Shown here: positions 34,901 through 45,120 of the stretch, in pieces
Layout: the number at the start of each line of letters is the position of its first letter
Position numbering within the stretch: position 1 is the stretch's first letter
DNA from: Platycnemis pennipes
Lineage: Eukaryota > Arthropoda > Insecta > Odonata > Platycnemididae
Reading direction: 5' to 3'
DNA: 64,000 bases
NCBI GenBank assembly: GCA_933228895.1
Contig: OW121858.1
Span: forward strand, 32,945,859-33,009,858
Notes under the pieces: model-generated
The model's input: only the letters and a program-made list of their open reading frames with translations
Told to the model about the DNA's origin: nothing
Database searches by the model: none
Program-made: the position numbers and the translations under genes

Positions 34901-37900
34901 GGCCCTGAAGAGGACCTCTGAGAAAGAGGAACTGACGGAGCCCAAAGCATACACCACGATCCCCTTCGTGTACGGTACTTCCAAGAAGATTGCCAGGTTG
35001 CTCAAAAAGCACGATGTCACAACCCGATTCACATGTGTCACAAAAACAGCAGATGTACCACCCAGTGCAAAGGATAACATCCCACAGAACCTTTACGAAT
35101 GAGTATATCGAGTGACTTGTTCATGTAGGAAAGCATACATTGGCAAGACATATGAATGAAGACGATGGAAGTCAGAATGCAGGAACATCGAAGGTCTACA
35201 TAGAATAAGCAGCACCAGCTGTCGGCCATATCTGAGCATGCTTGGAGCGAGCCTGGACATGACATACTCATTGAAGATGCCAAAGAAACAGCAAAGGAGG
35301 ATAAGAACTATCCTTGCCTCATCAGAGAAGCCACTGAGATACTAAAAATGTTGGAAAACTTCAACAGACGCGATGGTTACCTTCTCCATAATGCGTGAAA
35401 GAGAGTTCCCCAACCATCGACCAATGAGAGAACAGCACTTGGATGAGGAGGCCCATATAAGGGGGCAGATTTCCAAGTCCCAACACCTTCGACCTGAAGA
35501 AGCTTATTGCAATGTCAGTGAAACTGTTGTCAGCCAAAGCCAATGGACGTGGTGACCACCGAAAGAGAATGCAGAGAACACAGAATCAATGTCGCAAAAA
35601 TCTTTGAACCTAAACCGCAAGGAATAGATTTAACCACCACCAAAGAATGGCTTGCTTGGGCATTTCAGAGGCTAAGAGAACAACCCCATATTTAACACAA
35701 GAAATTTTACTGAATCTTGTCTCACTTTATGTGTAGGCCATGGTTCAGGCAAGGACTGCAGCTTATTGTCTTAAATGTGAGGGACAGTGTTATGACAAAA
35801 GAAATTCCTCTGGTCATAGAAACATTTGGACTGAGGTCATGAAGTCAAGGCTCATCCCTGATATGGGCAGTGACAGAATGATATCAAGGTTCAACATATC
35901 ACTCTCCTTCAATGCAAGACCTGTTTCAATGATAGGAAACAGTGGGTAGAAGAATGGAAGAAACTGATTCTGGGAGATCATTTTGGCCAATGGCAATAAC
36001 AGGGTTGCACGTCGTAACCCTATCCCCGTTACCTTTATGTATCCGTCGTCCAGATAGCATATTTATGCATTAGTCATTTTCGGGAGCAGCTGCGTGTGGC
36101 GCATTGTATATCAAGCTTTCGCGTCCTTTCCAGGTCACATCTTCAGGGTGAATTAAAATTACTGAACTTCTTCCTGGTATTTATTGCGACGGGGGTCCCC
36201 CTCCTCCGTACCATGCCGTGTATGCCCCGTGACATCAGCCACTTGGGGAGAATTATGCCCAGTTCACACAGTGCGTTTTTCCTTGAGTGATATTTGCTGG
36301 ATTTTGTTCGTGCTACTAAGTGGGCAACCGCTAAGCTGGCTTCGCTGATGGTTGTCGGTTCACACGTAGCGAGCTATCCTCCTTGCTCACTCTTCTTAGA
36401 GCCTCAGCACGAAGATGTTTACTGTGATAGTTCCGATTACGAACTCCATTTGCACTCATTTTAAAACAAAATGTCAACCATACAATGCTATCAAAGGCAG
36501 AACCTTTATTTTGATCACGTGATGCAAAGCTGAACGATGATTGGCCGGCAACAATAGCCATCAGCAAAACAAGCAAGGAAAATAGCAACGGACCTAACCT
36601 CGAAATCAAGCAAGCTAGCTGTCGGGGCAGCCGGACAGCAGTCAGCATTTCCAGCACGCACGGCACCCATCAGCGCTCCATGCAAGGAATCCATCATGGA
36701 AAAATGCACAGTGTGAATGGGGCTTTACAGTTGACCACTTCCCCCTCCCGTTGTCACTATGGACGTTTAGGGTGTCTCCTGAGAGGGTCGTCATGGTCAC
36801 CTGCCTCAAGTTTGTGGCGATACCCTGCCACAACAGCCACATTGGCAATTAATTATATTCATTATGTAGTCATGCATTATATTATTATTATTTATTATCA
36901 ATTATTATTATTTATCATCAATTATTATTATTTATTATCAATTATTATTTATCATCAATTATTATTATTTATTATCAATTATTATTATTTATTATTTTAT
37001 TCATCTTCATACCAACCGGGCAACAATACCGATTTTGGTTACCAGAGAGTTGTTGATGAGTTTGAGAGAAGGACAGAATCTTGTAAGTGGAGCTGAATAA
37101 AATAGCTATCTACAATAAGAAATTAGCGTTTCATTCCGCACGAAGACGCTAAACTGGTGACCCCGACGACGAAAAACACGACGGACCACGGACCCCTGAC
37201 GACGACCTTTTCATCGGCCTCCGAGCTTCTAATCGGCTTCCGAGCTTCTACGGACATCGTCGCACACCGCAATACACGGGCTTCTCTGCGCTACTCGCAC
37301 AGCATTCTGCGTACCTAGCACGTCCTTAAAGCACCCATGGCAGACGCAGAGGAAGTCGACAAACTCCAGGCGCAACTCGCGGAACTCAGGCAGCAGCTCG
37401 TGGCCCAGCAAGCGCAATATATGCAACAGCACATTGAGTCTCCACCGCAAGAGCATCAGGCAGCGCTACCTCCGCAAATATCGCCGCAGTTCTCTCCGCT
37501 TCCTGATCCCGCCGGTATCGGTCCGGCTGCCATATATCGCGTCACGCCGAAACTGCCTCCTTTCTGGCCAGCTCAACCCGCAGTTTGGTTCGCCCAGGTA
37601 GAAGCACAATTTTCCCTGGCCAACATCACCTCGGACCGTACAATGTACGATTACGTCGTGGGAAATCTAGACCATCGCTTCGCCAGTGAAGTCAGCGACC
37701 TCATAGTAAACCCACCGGCCGCAAATCGTTATCAGACGCTTAAAGCTTTGCTGATACAGCGCGTCTCTCTCTCCGAGGAGCAGCGGGTTCGGCAACTTCT
37801 CACAGCAGAAGAGCTGGGCGATCACAAGCCTTCTCAACTCCTACGACACATGCGTTCTCTCATCGGCGCCACGCAAGTGCAGGACTCTTTCCTCCGCACG

Positions 37901-40900
37901 CTGTGGCTACAGCGTCTCCCGCTCAGCACGTAGGCCATTCTCCAAGCGCAGGCCACAACACTTCCGCTCAATCAGCTAGCAGACATGGCCGATCGCATCG
38001 TCACCGTCGTTCCGCCTCCGATAGCCCCAGCCATCCACGCCGTACGCTCTACGCCTGACATTTCGGCATTGAATCAACGGATAGAGGAACTCGCCAAGCA
38101 AGTCCAAGATCTACGAAATCGTGTTAGCAATCCTCCATATACACGGACCTGGACCCGGGATAGATCTCAGCCCCGTCCCATGCAATCCACAGGCACTACA
38201 CAGCGCCCCGCTAAACTTGGTATGTGTTATTACCATCGCAGGTTTGGTGTCGAAGCCAGACGCTGCACCCAGCCTTGCTCCGCCAAATCAGTGAGCCCGT
38301 TAAACTCCAACGTAGACTCGTAACGGTGGCCACGAGTCGTCCTACCACTGGGTGCCGCCTCTTCGTCACCGATCGCCACTCCCGACGACGTTTTCTCATA
38401 GACACGGGATCAGACCTCTCTATCTACCCAGTCAACTTTTGCACCGACCACCGGACTTGCACGGACTACGAGCTCTCCGCCGCCAACGACAGCCGGATCC
38501 GTACCTACGGTACACTACCTCTACGTCTTCAGCTTGGCCTCCCTCGCGACTTCCTTTGGCGATTCATCGTTGCTGACGTCACCGAGCCAATCATCGGAGC
38601 AGATTTCCTAACTCGTTTTCACCTAGTTCCTAACATGGCCACCGCTCAGCTCGTCGATACAATCTCTGGCCATTCTGCATCGGGTCATCGCGGTCGATCT
38701 TCCCAGGACAGCGTGCGCGCTCTGTCGGGATCTTCACCCTATCATGCCCTCCTGGCCGAGTTCCCTAACATCACCCGGCCTCCAGGCACTCCTCGGGAAG
38801 TCCACCATCACACGAAGCATCACATACGCCTCCAACCCGGACCGCCGATCTATTACCGTGCACGCCGTCTAGCTCCGGATCGACTTCGGGATGCACAAGC
38901 AGAATTCGAGCTATTAGTACGCGAAGGCATTGTTCGTCGCTCACACAGCCCTTACGCCTCGCCACTTCACATGGTTCGCAAGAAGGATAACAGCTGGAGA
39001 CCTTGTGGCGACTACAGGGCCCTCAACGCTCGCACCATTCCAGACCGCTACTCCGTCCGCCATCTGCAGGATTTCTCCAATGATCTTCAAGGATGCACCA
39101 TCTTCAGCATCATAGACTGCGCCAAGGCCTTCACTCAAATCCCGATGGCCCCCGAAGACATCGAAAAGACAGCGATAATTACACCGTTCGGCTTGTTCGA
39201 ATTCTTATTTATGCCGTTTGGGCTTCGTAATGCTGCTCAGACCTGGCAACGCTTCATCGACGAAGCTCTCGAAGGCCTCACTTTCTGCTTTCCATATCTG
39301 GATGATATCTTGATATTTTCTCGGTCGAAAGAAGAGCATCTTCAGCATCTCCGGATCCTATTCCAGCGCCTCTCTGACTACGGTATCGTCCTCAACACAG
39401 CTAAGTGCGTCTTCGGATCTCCCAAGGTCACATTTCTCGGCTTCCATGTCAGCGCTGACGGCTGCTCACCCTTGCCTGACAAAGTTACTACTATCAAAAA
39501 CTTCTCTCCACCCAAGACCATTCGCGATCTGCGACGATTCCTTGGAATGCTGAACTTCTACCGCCAGCACATTCCACACGCCGCATCTGCCCAAGCTCCG
39601 CTCAACGCACTCCCTGAAGGCCCAAAAATCAGAAGCACCACTCTAATTTCGTGGACACCAGAACTTCAACAAAGTTTCGAGGACTGTAAAGCTGGACTCA
39701 CCCGGGCCGCAACCCTCTCACATCCAATCAGCTCTGCACCCCTGGCTCTCGTCGTAGATGCCAGCCAAACTGCAATCGGTGCCGCCCTGCAGCAACTTTC
39801 TGGGAACTCCTGGCAACCACTTGGTTCCTTCTCACGCAAGCTGACGCCTTCCCAACAGAAGTGGAGTGCATATGACCGTGAACTCTACGCCGCCTACCAA
39901 GCGGTGAAGCACTTTCGGCCAATGGTGGAAGCCCGTGACTTCACCATCTACACCGACCATAAACCCCTGTCCTATGCCTTTGGCCCACGCACCAGGAATA
40001 CTGATACTTGCTCACCACGGCAATTCAATCATCTCGAGTTCATCTCGCAATTCACCACGGACGCGAGACACATCTCCGGACTGGACAACGTTGTTGCGGA
40101 CTGCCTCTCCAGGGTGGAATCCATAACCACCCCTGCCCCACTTGACTTCGCCGCTCTGTCTCGTTCCCAAGACGACGACGAGGAACTCCGTAAACTCCTC
40201 CACGACGGCACAGCTCTTCAGCTTTCCCGGATCCCTGTACCTGGAACAGACGTCTCACTGTGGTGCGACACTTCCACGCCAACACCACGCCCCTACGTTA
40301 CCCCTCCGTATCGTCGACACATCTTCGACAATATCCACTCCCTTAGTCATCCTGGTGCCAACTCCACCATCAAACTCGTCTCCAGTCGGTATGTCTGGCC
40401 ATCGATGCGTAAGGACTGTCGTGCATGGGCTCGCAGCTGCCTCTCCTGCCAGCGTTGCAAGGTGTCCCGTCACATAACAACGCCACTCGGAGACTTCGTC
40501 CTGCCAACCAAGCGATTCGATCACATACACATTGACATCGTTGGACCTCTACCACCTAGCGCCGGCTACCGCTACCTCCTCACCATGGTCGACCGGTTTT
40601 CTCGCTGGCCAGTAGCAGAACCCCTTGTAGACATCACCGCAGACAGCGTCTGCCGTGCCTTTCTTCTGGGATGGGTCGCTCACTATGGCTGTCCTAAACA
40701 CATCACGTGTGACCGCGGCCGTCAGTTCGTCTCCTCTCTTTTCCAACGTCTGTGCGCCACTGTGGGGACATCACTACACCACACCACAAGTTACCATCCC
40801 CAGGCCAACGGACTCCGCTACACCGCGTCCTAAAAGCAGCTCTTATGTGTCATTCTTCAAACTCTTGGGTAGACGCCCTACCTACAGTTCTTCTCGGCCT

Positions 40901-43900
40901 CCGCACTACCTGGAGAGCCGACCTGCAGACAACGCCAGTCAAACTTCTCTTTGGGGAACAACTGCGTCTCCCTGGGGACTTCTTCGTAGACTCCGTGCAA
41001 CACCCAGACTCGACGGATCTTGTCTCTCAGCTGCGTGACTACATGGCTCAACTACGTCCGACCCCAGCGTCACGCCACATCACCCATCGGCAAGTCTTTA
41101 TTCACAAAGATCTGGCCACTTCTCCCCACGTCTTCATTCGCCAAGATGCCGTGCGGCCTGCCCTGCAACCACCTTATACAGGACCATATCCTGTCCTCAG
41201 CCGTGATCGGAAGACCTATACCCTTAAAATCAATGGCAAGCCTTCGACTGTCTCCATCGACCGACTCAAACCAGCCCATCTTCTTCAGGACGACCTTCCA
41301 CCTTCAGCCTCTACACCAGCACCACTTCTTCCACCGCCTACCCCATCGGCGCCGCCTGCATCTTCACCACCAGGACCTACGATTTCTACCCGCTTCGGCC
41401 GCACCATCCGTCCTCCAAACCGATTTGCAGCCGACCCTCTTTTTCCCCACGGGGGGGAGTAGTGTGGCGATACCCCGCCACAACAGCCACATTGACAATT
41501 AATCATATTCATTATGTAGTCATGCATTATATTATTATTATTTATTATCAATTATTATTTATCATCAATAATTATTATTTATCATCAATTATTATTATTT
41601 ATTATCAATTATTATTTATCATCAATTATTATTATTTATTATCAATTATTATTATTTATTATTTTATTCATCTTCATACCAACCGGGCAACAATACCGAT
41701 TTTGGTTACCAGAGAGTTGTTGATGAGTTTGAGAGAAGGACAGAATCTTGTAAGTGGAGCTGAATAAAATAGCTATCTACAATAAGAAATTAGCGTTTCA
41801 TTCCGCACGAAGACGCTAAAAGTTCATCTCTCCTTCCGAAAATCACTTCCATGTTCAGTCGAATGCCATCGTAATAAATATGACATTGCATATGACATAA
41901 ATAAATATGACATTGCCATTCTAGCATCAAAATACCTCTGTTCTCACATCATCCTGGGATTGGGAATCCCTAAGGGCAAGTGAGTGTCCTGCTTCCACCA
42001 ACTCCTCATTGCTTTCTTGCACAGTGTTCACCTGGACCCGAAAGATTAAAATTATGAGACTTTATGAGCAACCAAATGTATAAACATCAATTATACCTTT
42101 CACCTAATGGGATCGTTTGCCAGTTTTTAATACCAAATCTGATAGAGTAAAATTAAAAGACCTGAATTCTTCTGACTTTCGGGTCAAGTCATTCTCTTGT
42201 TATAATCAGCCAAAAAACTGATATTTATAACCCATTCGAAAAAGTGGCTGTGCATAAGACTCTTACGTCATTCATTTCGTCTAATTACATGTCCTACATT
42301 TACATAACCAATTACAGAAGAAATAAATATACCATTATTATTCTAGTATCAAAATACCTGTGTTTTCACGTCATCCTGGCATAGTGGATCTCTAAGAGAA
42401 AGTGAATGTTCTCCGCCCACCAACTCCTTATTCCTGCCTTGGTCTCTGTTCATCTGGCCCTGAAAGATTGAAATCAGGAAACTTTATGAGCAGCCAAGCA
42501 TGTTAACATCAATAATATCTTTCACCTAACGTGATATTTTACCACAGATTTGATGACAAATCGGATAGGTAGAGTAAAATGACTCACTCAGTGATTCAAC
42601 CTGAAGGTTGGTCTTTGATATGTGAGAGTAGAGCTCACCGCGTACTAAGCCAATGGCGTGTGAAATTCACACATTCAGAGTAGGGGGGCCAGTTCCTTTC
42701 CCTGTGGGATTAAGGGGTCAGGAACTCCGGGGTGGGAAAAGGGCAGAACATGCCTATGGACCACCAAGACCGTCATGCGTGGTAAAGAGCCACATCCTCC
42801 TCGAGGTGCCCCTGGTATTGCTGAACATGACGGATCTAGACCTGGCAGTCAATAAACAGCTCCCATCACCATGGTGTGTCTCTGTGCCAAGGGTGACCGC
42901 AGCTGCGGGGCGGAGGGTAAGAAGTCGCTAACAGAGAGACTCCGGATACTGGGCGACCTTCGGTTTTATTTAGTCTTACCCATGCATTCGGGGCTCTGTG
43001 TGGGTGGACCCCTTAGTTCCCTAACTACTAGTGGGACCATACATGGATACCAATACCAAAAACCTTATGGAGGGTGCAGAAAAGCACACTCTTGAAATGG
43101 ACTCTTGCAGTCTCACTTCCCTTGTGGAGTAAGCAGAAAAGGCAGGGAGTGGGTGGACGTGGTGGGAGTCAAGCGGACCCTCCTGCTCATGGGAGAACTG
43201 CTGGCGAGACTGCTAGTGGGGCCCCTGGGCAGGGAGTGGGGACAATAGAGACTCCCCCCGCCTCTGCAAAGAGTCACCCAGGGGATACGCCTATAAGCAA
43301 GGTTCAGTGTTCCAGGCAGAGGTATATGCACTTCTGACCTGCACGTATGCTATTAAGGAGATCGGGATATTTAACAGACCGATACACATATGCACGGATA
43401 GTCAGGCAGCTCTAAAAGCACTGACATCGCCATGGTGCAAATCACAGCTGCTGCAGGAGTGTCGTGAGGTACTCAATGACATAGGTAGATGCGGCAGGGT
43501 GGAACTTTTCTGGGTGCCTGGTTATGCAGGCATATCCGGGAATGAGATGGCTGATGAGCTGGCAAGGGCCGGTTCCAGCCGAGATCCGATTGGTCCAGAG
43601 CCAATCATACCTATTGCTGCGTCGGTAGGGATAGCGGAAATTAGAATAAAGGGGGCTAACCCAACATTCTGAGATCTGGCAAGCTGCACCAAGTCTTAAG
43701 AAAAGCCCAACTACATATTGGAGAGCCTAGGCTTGGGCCTGCCAAAAGACTCCTGTCACTAAACAGGGGTCAATTACGAACGGTAGTGGGACTCCTCACG
43801 GGGCACTACCAGGTGGGCACTACCTGCACCTCCTAGGAATCGTAGATTCACCCAGATGGTGCGAAGAAGGGGATGAAACCACATCCCACATATTATGCGA

Positions 43901-44999
43901 GTGCCCTGTGGTGATGAGGACTCGAAACAGGTGCCTGGGCTCCCCCTTTTTGGAACCCAAGGAGGTAAGGGAAATCCCCATTGGGGACCTATTGGCCTTT
44001 AGAATGGCGATCGGCCTTTATGGGTGACTTCCTTAGGAGGGTGGTTGGCACAATGGGCCAATAGGTCTAAGTCCCTCAGGGCCTCCTTGGAGGAACTCCA
44101 CCACAACAATAATTATATTCTATTCTGGCCATCTCCCTTACGACAGCTCCTTACGTCTTACGACAGCTCTTATGGCTTACATCTTATACCCATTGTAGAA
44201 TGGCCTTTAGATTTCAGAGAATACAAAGTAATAGTAAATAAGTATTCAACATCAAAGACAACAACTACTTACAACTAGACCTGAGCTGATCTGAAGTTTC
44301 AGTAACTCTATGTTGGAATTGATGCATGTCACCTTGAAGTTTTTGAAGTCCGAGACATTCTTCATACACTTATCACAGATGGTGTGGGGCAAACCATCGC
44401 CTCGATATACCTGCAATGGACACCACATAACATATCCTCAAATATGCACTGGGAACAGATCATCATTTTCTTTATTTTTATATAGACAGTGTCATCATCA
44501 TAGCTAATTTCATTATTAGTGTCACCCATATTGTTTCCTTGCTTTTTATAGTGCTTTTTATGTCAACTGCATTCTATTGTTGAGTTTAATTCTTAGGGCT
44601 GAGGGTCACAGTAAAATAGCTCCCATGTAAACGCAAGAAGTTATCAAAAGTCAGATGGTCTCCCGACAAACAAAAGGCCCGCTAAGAAGTACTTTTCAAT
44701 AAGTACAGTTGAGCATCTTCATTTTACATAGTTGAAGATTCCACGCAGTATGTTTCAGGCAAACGCTTTACTGATGCAATGGTGTCAAGCTTTTTCACAG
44801 CTTGCACTTTTTCTGCGATTGTTAATATTTTGTACTGATACCTCACTCCTCTGCTGTCACCTACCTGGATTTCCAAAAGTTCCTTCATTACAACCCACAG
44901 AAGAAGGCCATCAGTTCCTTTTGGGTCCAACACGTCAATTGCCCACTCACCCGACTTGAGACAAAGTCGACACATGCGGAATATATCATCCTCAAGCAT
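27906..44999 (-). CDS. ZAD C2H2 zinc-finger protein gene (528 aa, six exons)
   Basis: Spliced model on the minus strand: 44999-44865 and 44410-44273 (ZAD), 42453-42358 and 42031-41936 (duplicated linker), 33791-33707 (acidic linker), 28942-27906 (zinc fingers). Every junction has AG/GT and phases agree (0,0,0,0,1), giving one open frame of 528 codons. The ZAD has CRLC in exon 1 and ICDKCMKN in exon 2, the four zinc-binding Cys, expected to dimerise. Ten C2H2 fingers follow at the C-terminus. Such proteins are nuclear DNA-binding regulators in insects. Introns of about 4.8 and 8.1 kb hold LINE, hAT, Penelope and Gypsy insertions, yet all exons are intact. The start ATG at 44999 matches the two ZAD paralogues at 59.8 and 60.7 kb; the acceptor at 45012 implies an upstream leader exon. 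Target DNA and role are unknown. Confidence 0.85.
29037..29827. mobile_element. hAT-like non-autonomous element (791 bp)
   Basis: Inverted termini CAGGGTTTATAGGA and TCCTATAAACCCTG, flanked by TTCTC (29032-29036 and 29828-29832). Both subterminal regions carry TTTTCATTTTCCCTGACTTT and CAGGATTTCCA repeats in direct orientation. CAGGG ends fit hAT, though the 5-bp duplication is shorter than the usual 8 bp. Non-coding. It lies in an intron of the ZAD gene. Confidence 0.65.
29900..30295 (-). pseudogene. Degenerate RTE-like LINE 3' region
   Basis: The minus strand reads RSLIWSIA-YAYETQTL, then KVLEHN and REETVMFT-like pieces, resembling the SLIWSMALYGAETWTL region of RTE-like LINEs, with many frameshifts. 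Very old copy. Confidence 0.4.
30939..31471. mobile_element. PIF/Harbinger-like MITE (533 bp)
   Basis: Ends AGGTGGGTTTATAGAAAAA and TTTTTCTATAAACCCACCC are inverted repeats apart from the first base, flanked by TTA at 30936-30938 and 31472-31474. Non-coding. The TTA duplication is the PIF/Harbinger signature. Confidence 0.72.
31690..32175 (+). pseudogene. RTE-like LINE 3' end
   Basis: A 105-codon frame (31725-32042) gives REYIWSILLYGSKAWAI, FEMWCYRRMMRINLIDRVTNKE, then DNLMGHILRHDGL. Frameshifted sequence follows to the family's 3' end: GGAGGGCTGTGTCAAACCAA, TCCTAGGATT and (GATGAT)n. 5'-truncated, in an intron of the ZAD gene. Confidence 0.75.
32505..32625 (+). repeat. Short RTE-like LINE 3' tail
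   Basis: A second, about 120-bp piece of the same tail: GGAAGTAAAAGAGAGGAGCT through GGAGGGCTGCATCAAACCAA to (GATGAT)n. It matches 32060-32170 closely, so it is a severely 5'-truncated copy. Confidence 0.7.
32837..33669 (-). mobile_element. AGGGTAG-family TIR element, copy 5 (833 bp)
   Basis: The most diverged copy: ends AGTGTAGTTTCC and GGAAATGACCCT, AT at 32835-32836 and 33670-33671. The terminal-exon frame remains open on the plus strand (GVFCYGEAWREGRAAMGELY to TGA, about 33200-33319). It lies 38 bp from the acidic exon of the ZAD gene. Confidence 0.8.
33707..33791 (-). CDS. Acidic linker exon of the ZAD gene (85 nt)
   Basis: Minus strand, after CATTTCAG| and before |GTAAGCATT. It encodes an Asp/Glu-rich piece ending GGGVNER. 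Starting in phase 0 and ending with one extra base, it fits both the linker exon at 41936 and the zinc-finger exon at 28942. Confidence 0.7.
34000..34499 (-). mobile_element. hAT-like MITE (500 bp), copy 2
   Basis: Same family as 25275-25781 but inverted. Termini CAGAGATGGG and CCCATCTCTA, exact 8-bp duplication CTCCTGTG (33992-33999 and 34500-34507). It keeps the internal hairpin around TTATT (near 34452). Confidence 0.88.
34840..35410 (+). pseudogene. Penelope-like retroelement with GIY-YIG endonuclease
   Basis: A 67-codon frame (34899-35102) reads IPFVYGTSKKIARLLKKHDV, typical of the stretch before the Penelope endonuclease. After a stop, broken frames give YRVTCSCRKAYIGKTYE, the GIY-YIG-type core with the linked Cys motif, then AISEHAWSEPGHD-, EDAKETAKEDKNYPCLIREA and FNRRDGYLL-like sequence to 35400. 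Related sequence may continue to about 35700. The reverse transcriptase part is not recognisable upstream. Clearly inactive. Confidence 0.75.
36256..36724. mobile_element. PIF/Harbinger-like MITE (469 bp)
   Basis: Imperfect ~26-bp inverted termini: CCCAGTTCACACAGTGCGTT at the left and, inverted, CCCCATTCACACTGTGCATT at the right, each followed by TTTCC. TTA flanks both sides (36253-36255, 36725-36727). Non-coding, in the same intron as the Gypsy element and only 85 bp from it. Confidence 0.6.
36813..37153 (+). repeat. Gypsy 5' LTR
   Basis: Begins TGTGGCGATACC and ends GACGCTAAA. Contains an ATTATT/TTATCA microsatellite (36876-36999) and AATAAA at about 37096. Confidence 0.88.
37154..37172 (+). 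promoter_or_regulatory. Gypsy primer-binding site
   Basis: CTGGTGACCCCGACGACG directly after the 5' LTR. The TGGTGACCCCGACG start is the usual layout for a tRNA-primed minus-strand site; which tRNA is not determined. Confidence 0.65.
37337..38323 (+). pseudogene. Gypsy gag with one internal stop
   Basis: ATG 37337 opens a frame with a coiled-coil start (KLQAQLAELRQQLVAQQAQY), proline-rich linker, then the capsid-like PKLPPFWPAQPAVWFAQVEAQF. An in-frame TAG at 37931-37933 interrupts after 198 codons. The same frame reopens and continues to 38323 through a Cys/His motif (CYYHRRFG then RRCTQPC). Gag coats the element RNA in particles. The stop would truncate the protein before its C-terminal third. 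Confidence 0.85.
38224..41462 (+). pseudogene. Gypsy pol: protease, RT, RNase H, integrase
   Basis: Overlaps gag by about 100 bp in the -1 frame. The first frame (38224-40833, 869 codons) has protease DTGSD (residue 60), RT with YLDD (residues 358-361), RNase H with TDHKPLSYAF, and the integrase HHCC zinc region (SCLSCQRC) plus the first two catalytic Asp (D771 in HIDIVG, D830 in CDRG). The frame then breaks near 40812 and resumes one frame over to the stop at 41460-41462. The small deletion at the break removes the segment that carries the third catalytic acid, so integrase is inactive. The C-terminus is proline-rich. Gag-pol overlap could use -1 frameshifting or reflect an indel. Confidence 0.88.
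41445..41462 (+). promoter_or_regulatory. Gypsy polypurine tract
   Basis: CCCCACGGGGGGGAGTAG ends immediately before the 3' LTR; its purine run GGGGGGGAG is the expected plus-strand primer site. It overlaps the pol stop codon. Confidence 0.65.
41463..41820 (+). repeat. Gypsy 3' LTR
   Basis: Begins TGTGGCGATACC and ends GACGCTAAA. Near-identical to the 5' LTR apart from three early substitutions and the longer ATTATT microsatellite. Confidence 0.88.
41936..42031 (-). CDS. Linker exon, duplicate B (96 nt)
   Basis: Minus strand, after GGGTCCAG| and before |GTATTTTGATGC. 32 codons starting VNTVQESNEELVEAGHSL and ending QDDVRTE. Same length, phase and flanking intron as 42358-42453, so exon plus intron were duplicated together. 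Confidence 0.7.
42358..42453 (-). CDS. Linker exon, duplicate A (96 nt)
   Basis: Minus strand, after CAGGGCCAG| and before |GTATTTTGATAC. 32 codons containing KELVGGEHSLSLRDPL and ending QDDVKTQ. About 70% identical at DNA level to duplicate B. Being 96 nt in phase 0, either copy can be skipped without loss of frame. Confidence 0.7.
42640..44105 (+). pseudogene. LINE with RNase H domain, internally deleted
   Basis: The 5' part (42640-43290) is GC-rich leader sequence plus a short frame beginning MDTNTKNLMEGAEKH, like the start of a first ORF. It joins directly to a 121-codon frame (43307-43672) that is an RNase H domain: FQAEVYALLTC, CTDSQAALKAL, and FWVPGYAGISGNEMADELA with the later catalytic residues. 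Degenerate C-terminal sequence with a Cys/His-type ending (HIPHIMRVPC) runs to about 44000. Endonuclease and RT are absent, so most of the element is missing. An RNase H domain after RT is typical of I/LOA/R1-type LINEs. It sits in a ZAD gene intron. Confidence 0.65.
44273..44410 (-). CDS. ZAD exon 2 (zinc-finger gene A)
   Basis: 46 codons on the minus strand after CCATTGCAG| and before |GTAAGTAG. Contains GDGLPHTICDKCMKN, the second Cys pair of the ZAD, and the helix FKNFKVTC. Same length, phase and splice sites as the exon at 50387-50524. Confidence 0.85.
44865..44999 (-). CDS. ZAD exon 1 (zinc-finger gene A)
   Basis: 45 codons from ATG 44999 to |GTAGGTGAC. FRMCRLCLKSGEW has the first Cys pair. 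The acceptor TTCACAG at 45012 lies 12 nt before the ATG, so a leader exon is expected upstream. The paralogous exons at 59684 and 60655 have the same length. Confidence 0.85.
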
Positions 45000-45120
45000 T
45001 TCACAATGTTCCTGTGAATGAATTGAGCACAATCTAGTACCCTAATCTCCAAATAAATTAACCTCAGAAGTATCACAAATAGTAAAATAGCATTAATACA
45101 ATAATTCACCAAACATGTAA

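Larger units (their letters stand above)
36813..41820 (+). mobile_element. Ty3/Gypsy LTR retrotransposon, complete but defective
   Basis: Two LTRs (36813-37153 and 41463-41820), gag and pol in order, flanked by AGTT, or AAGTT if the last A of the LTR is counted in (36808-36812, 41820-41824). The LTRs differ by about three substitutions outside an (ATTATT)-type microsatellite whose length accounts for the 341/358-bp difference, so insertion is recent. No envelope-like ORF. Lesions: a stop in gag and a deletion in integrase. GC-rich codon use contrasts with the AT-rich intron it sits in. Confidence 0.92.

Noticed and set aside
37985..38323. Separate 112-codon ORF after gag
   Set aside because: Same frame as the gag ORF before the TAG, so it is the end of gag and not its own gene.
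41020..41502. 160-codon ORF near the end of Gypsy pol
   Set aside because: Alternative frame of the proline-rich pol C-terminus; no envelope-like signal peptide or membrane segment, so not an env gene.
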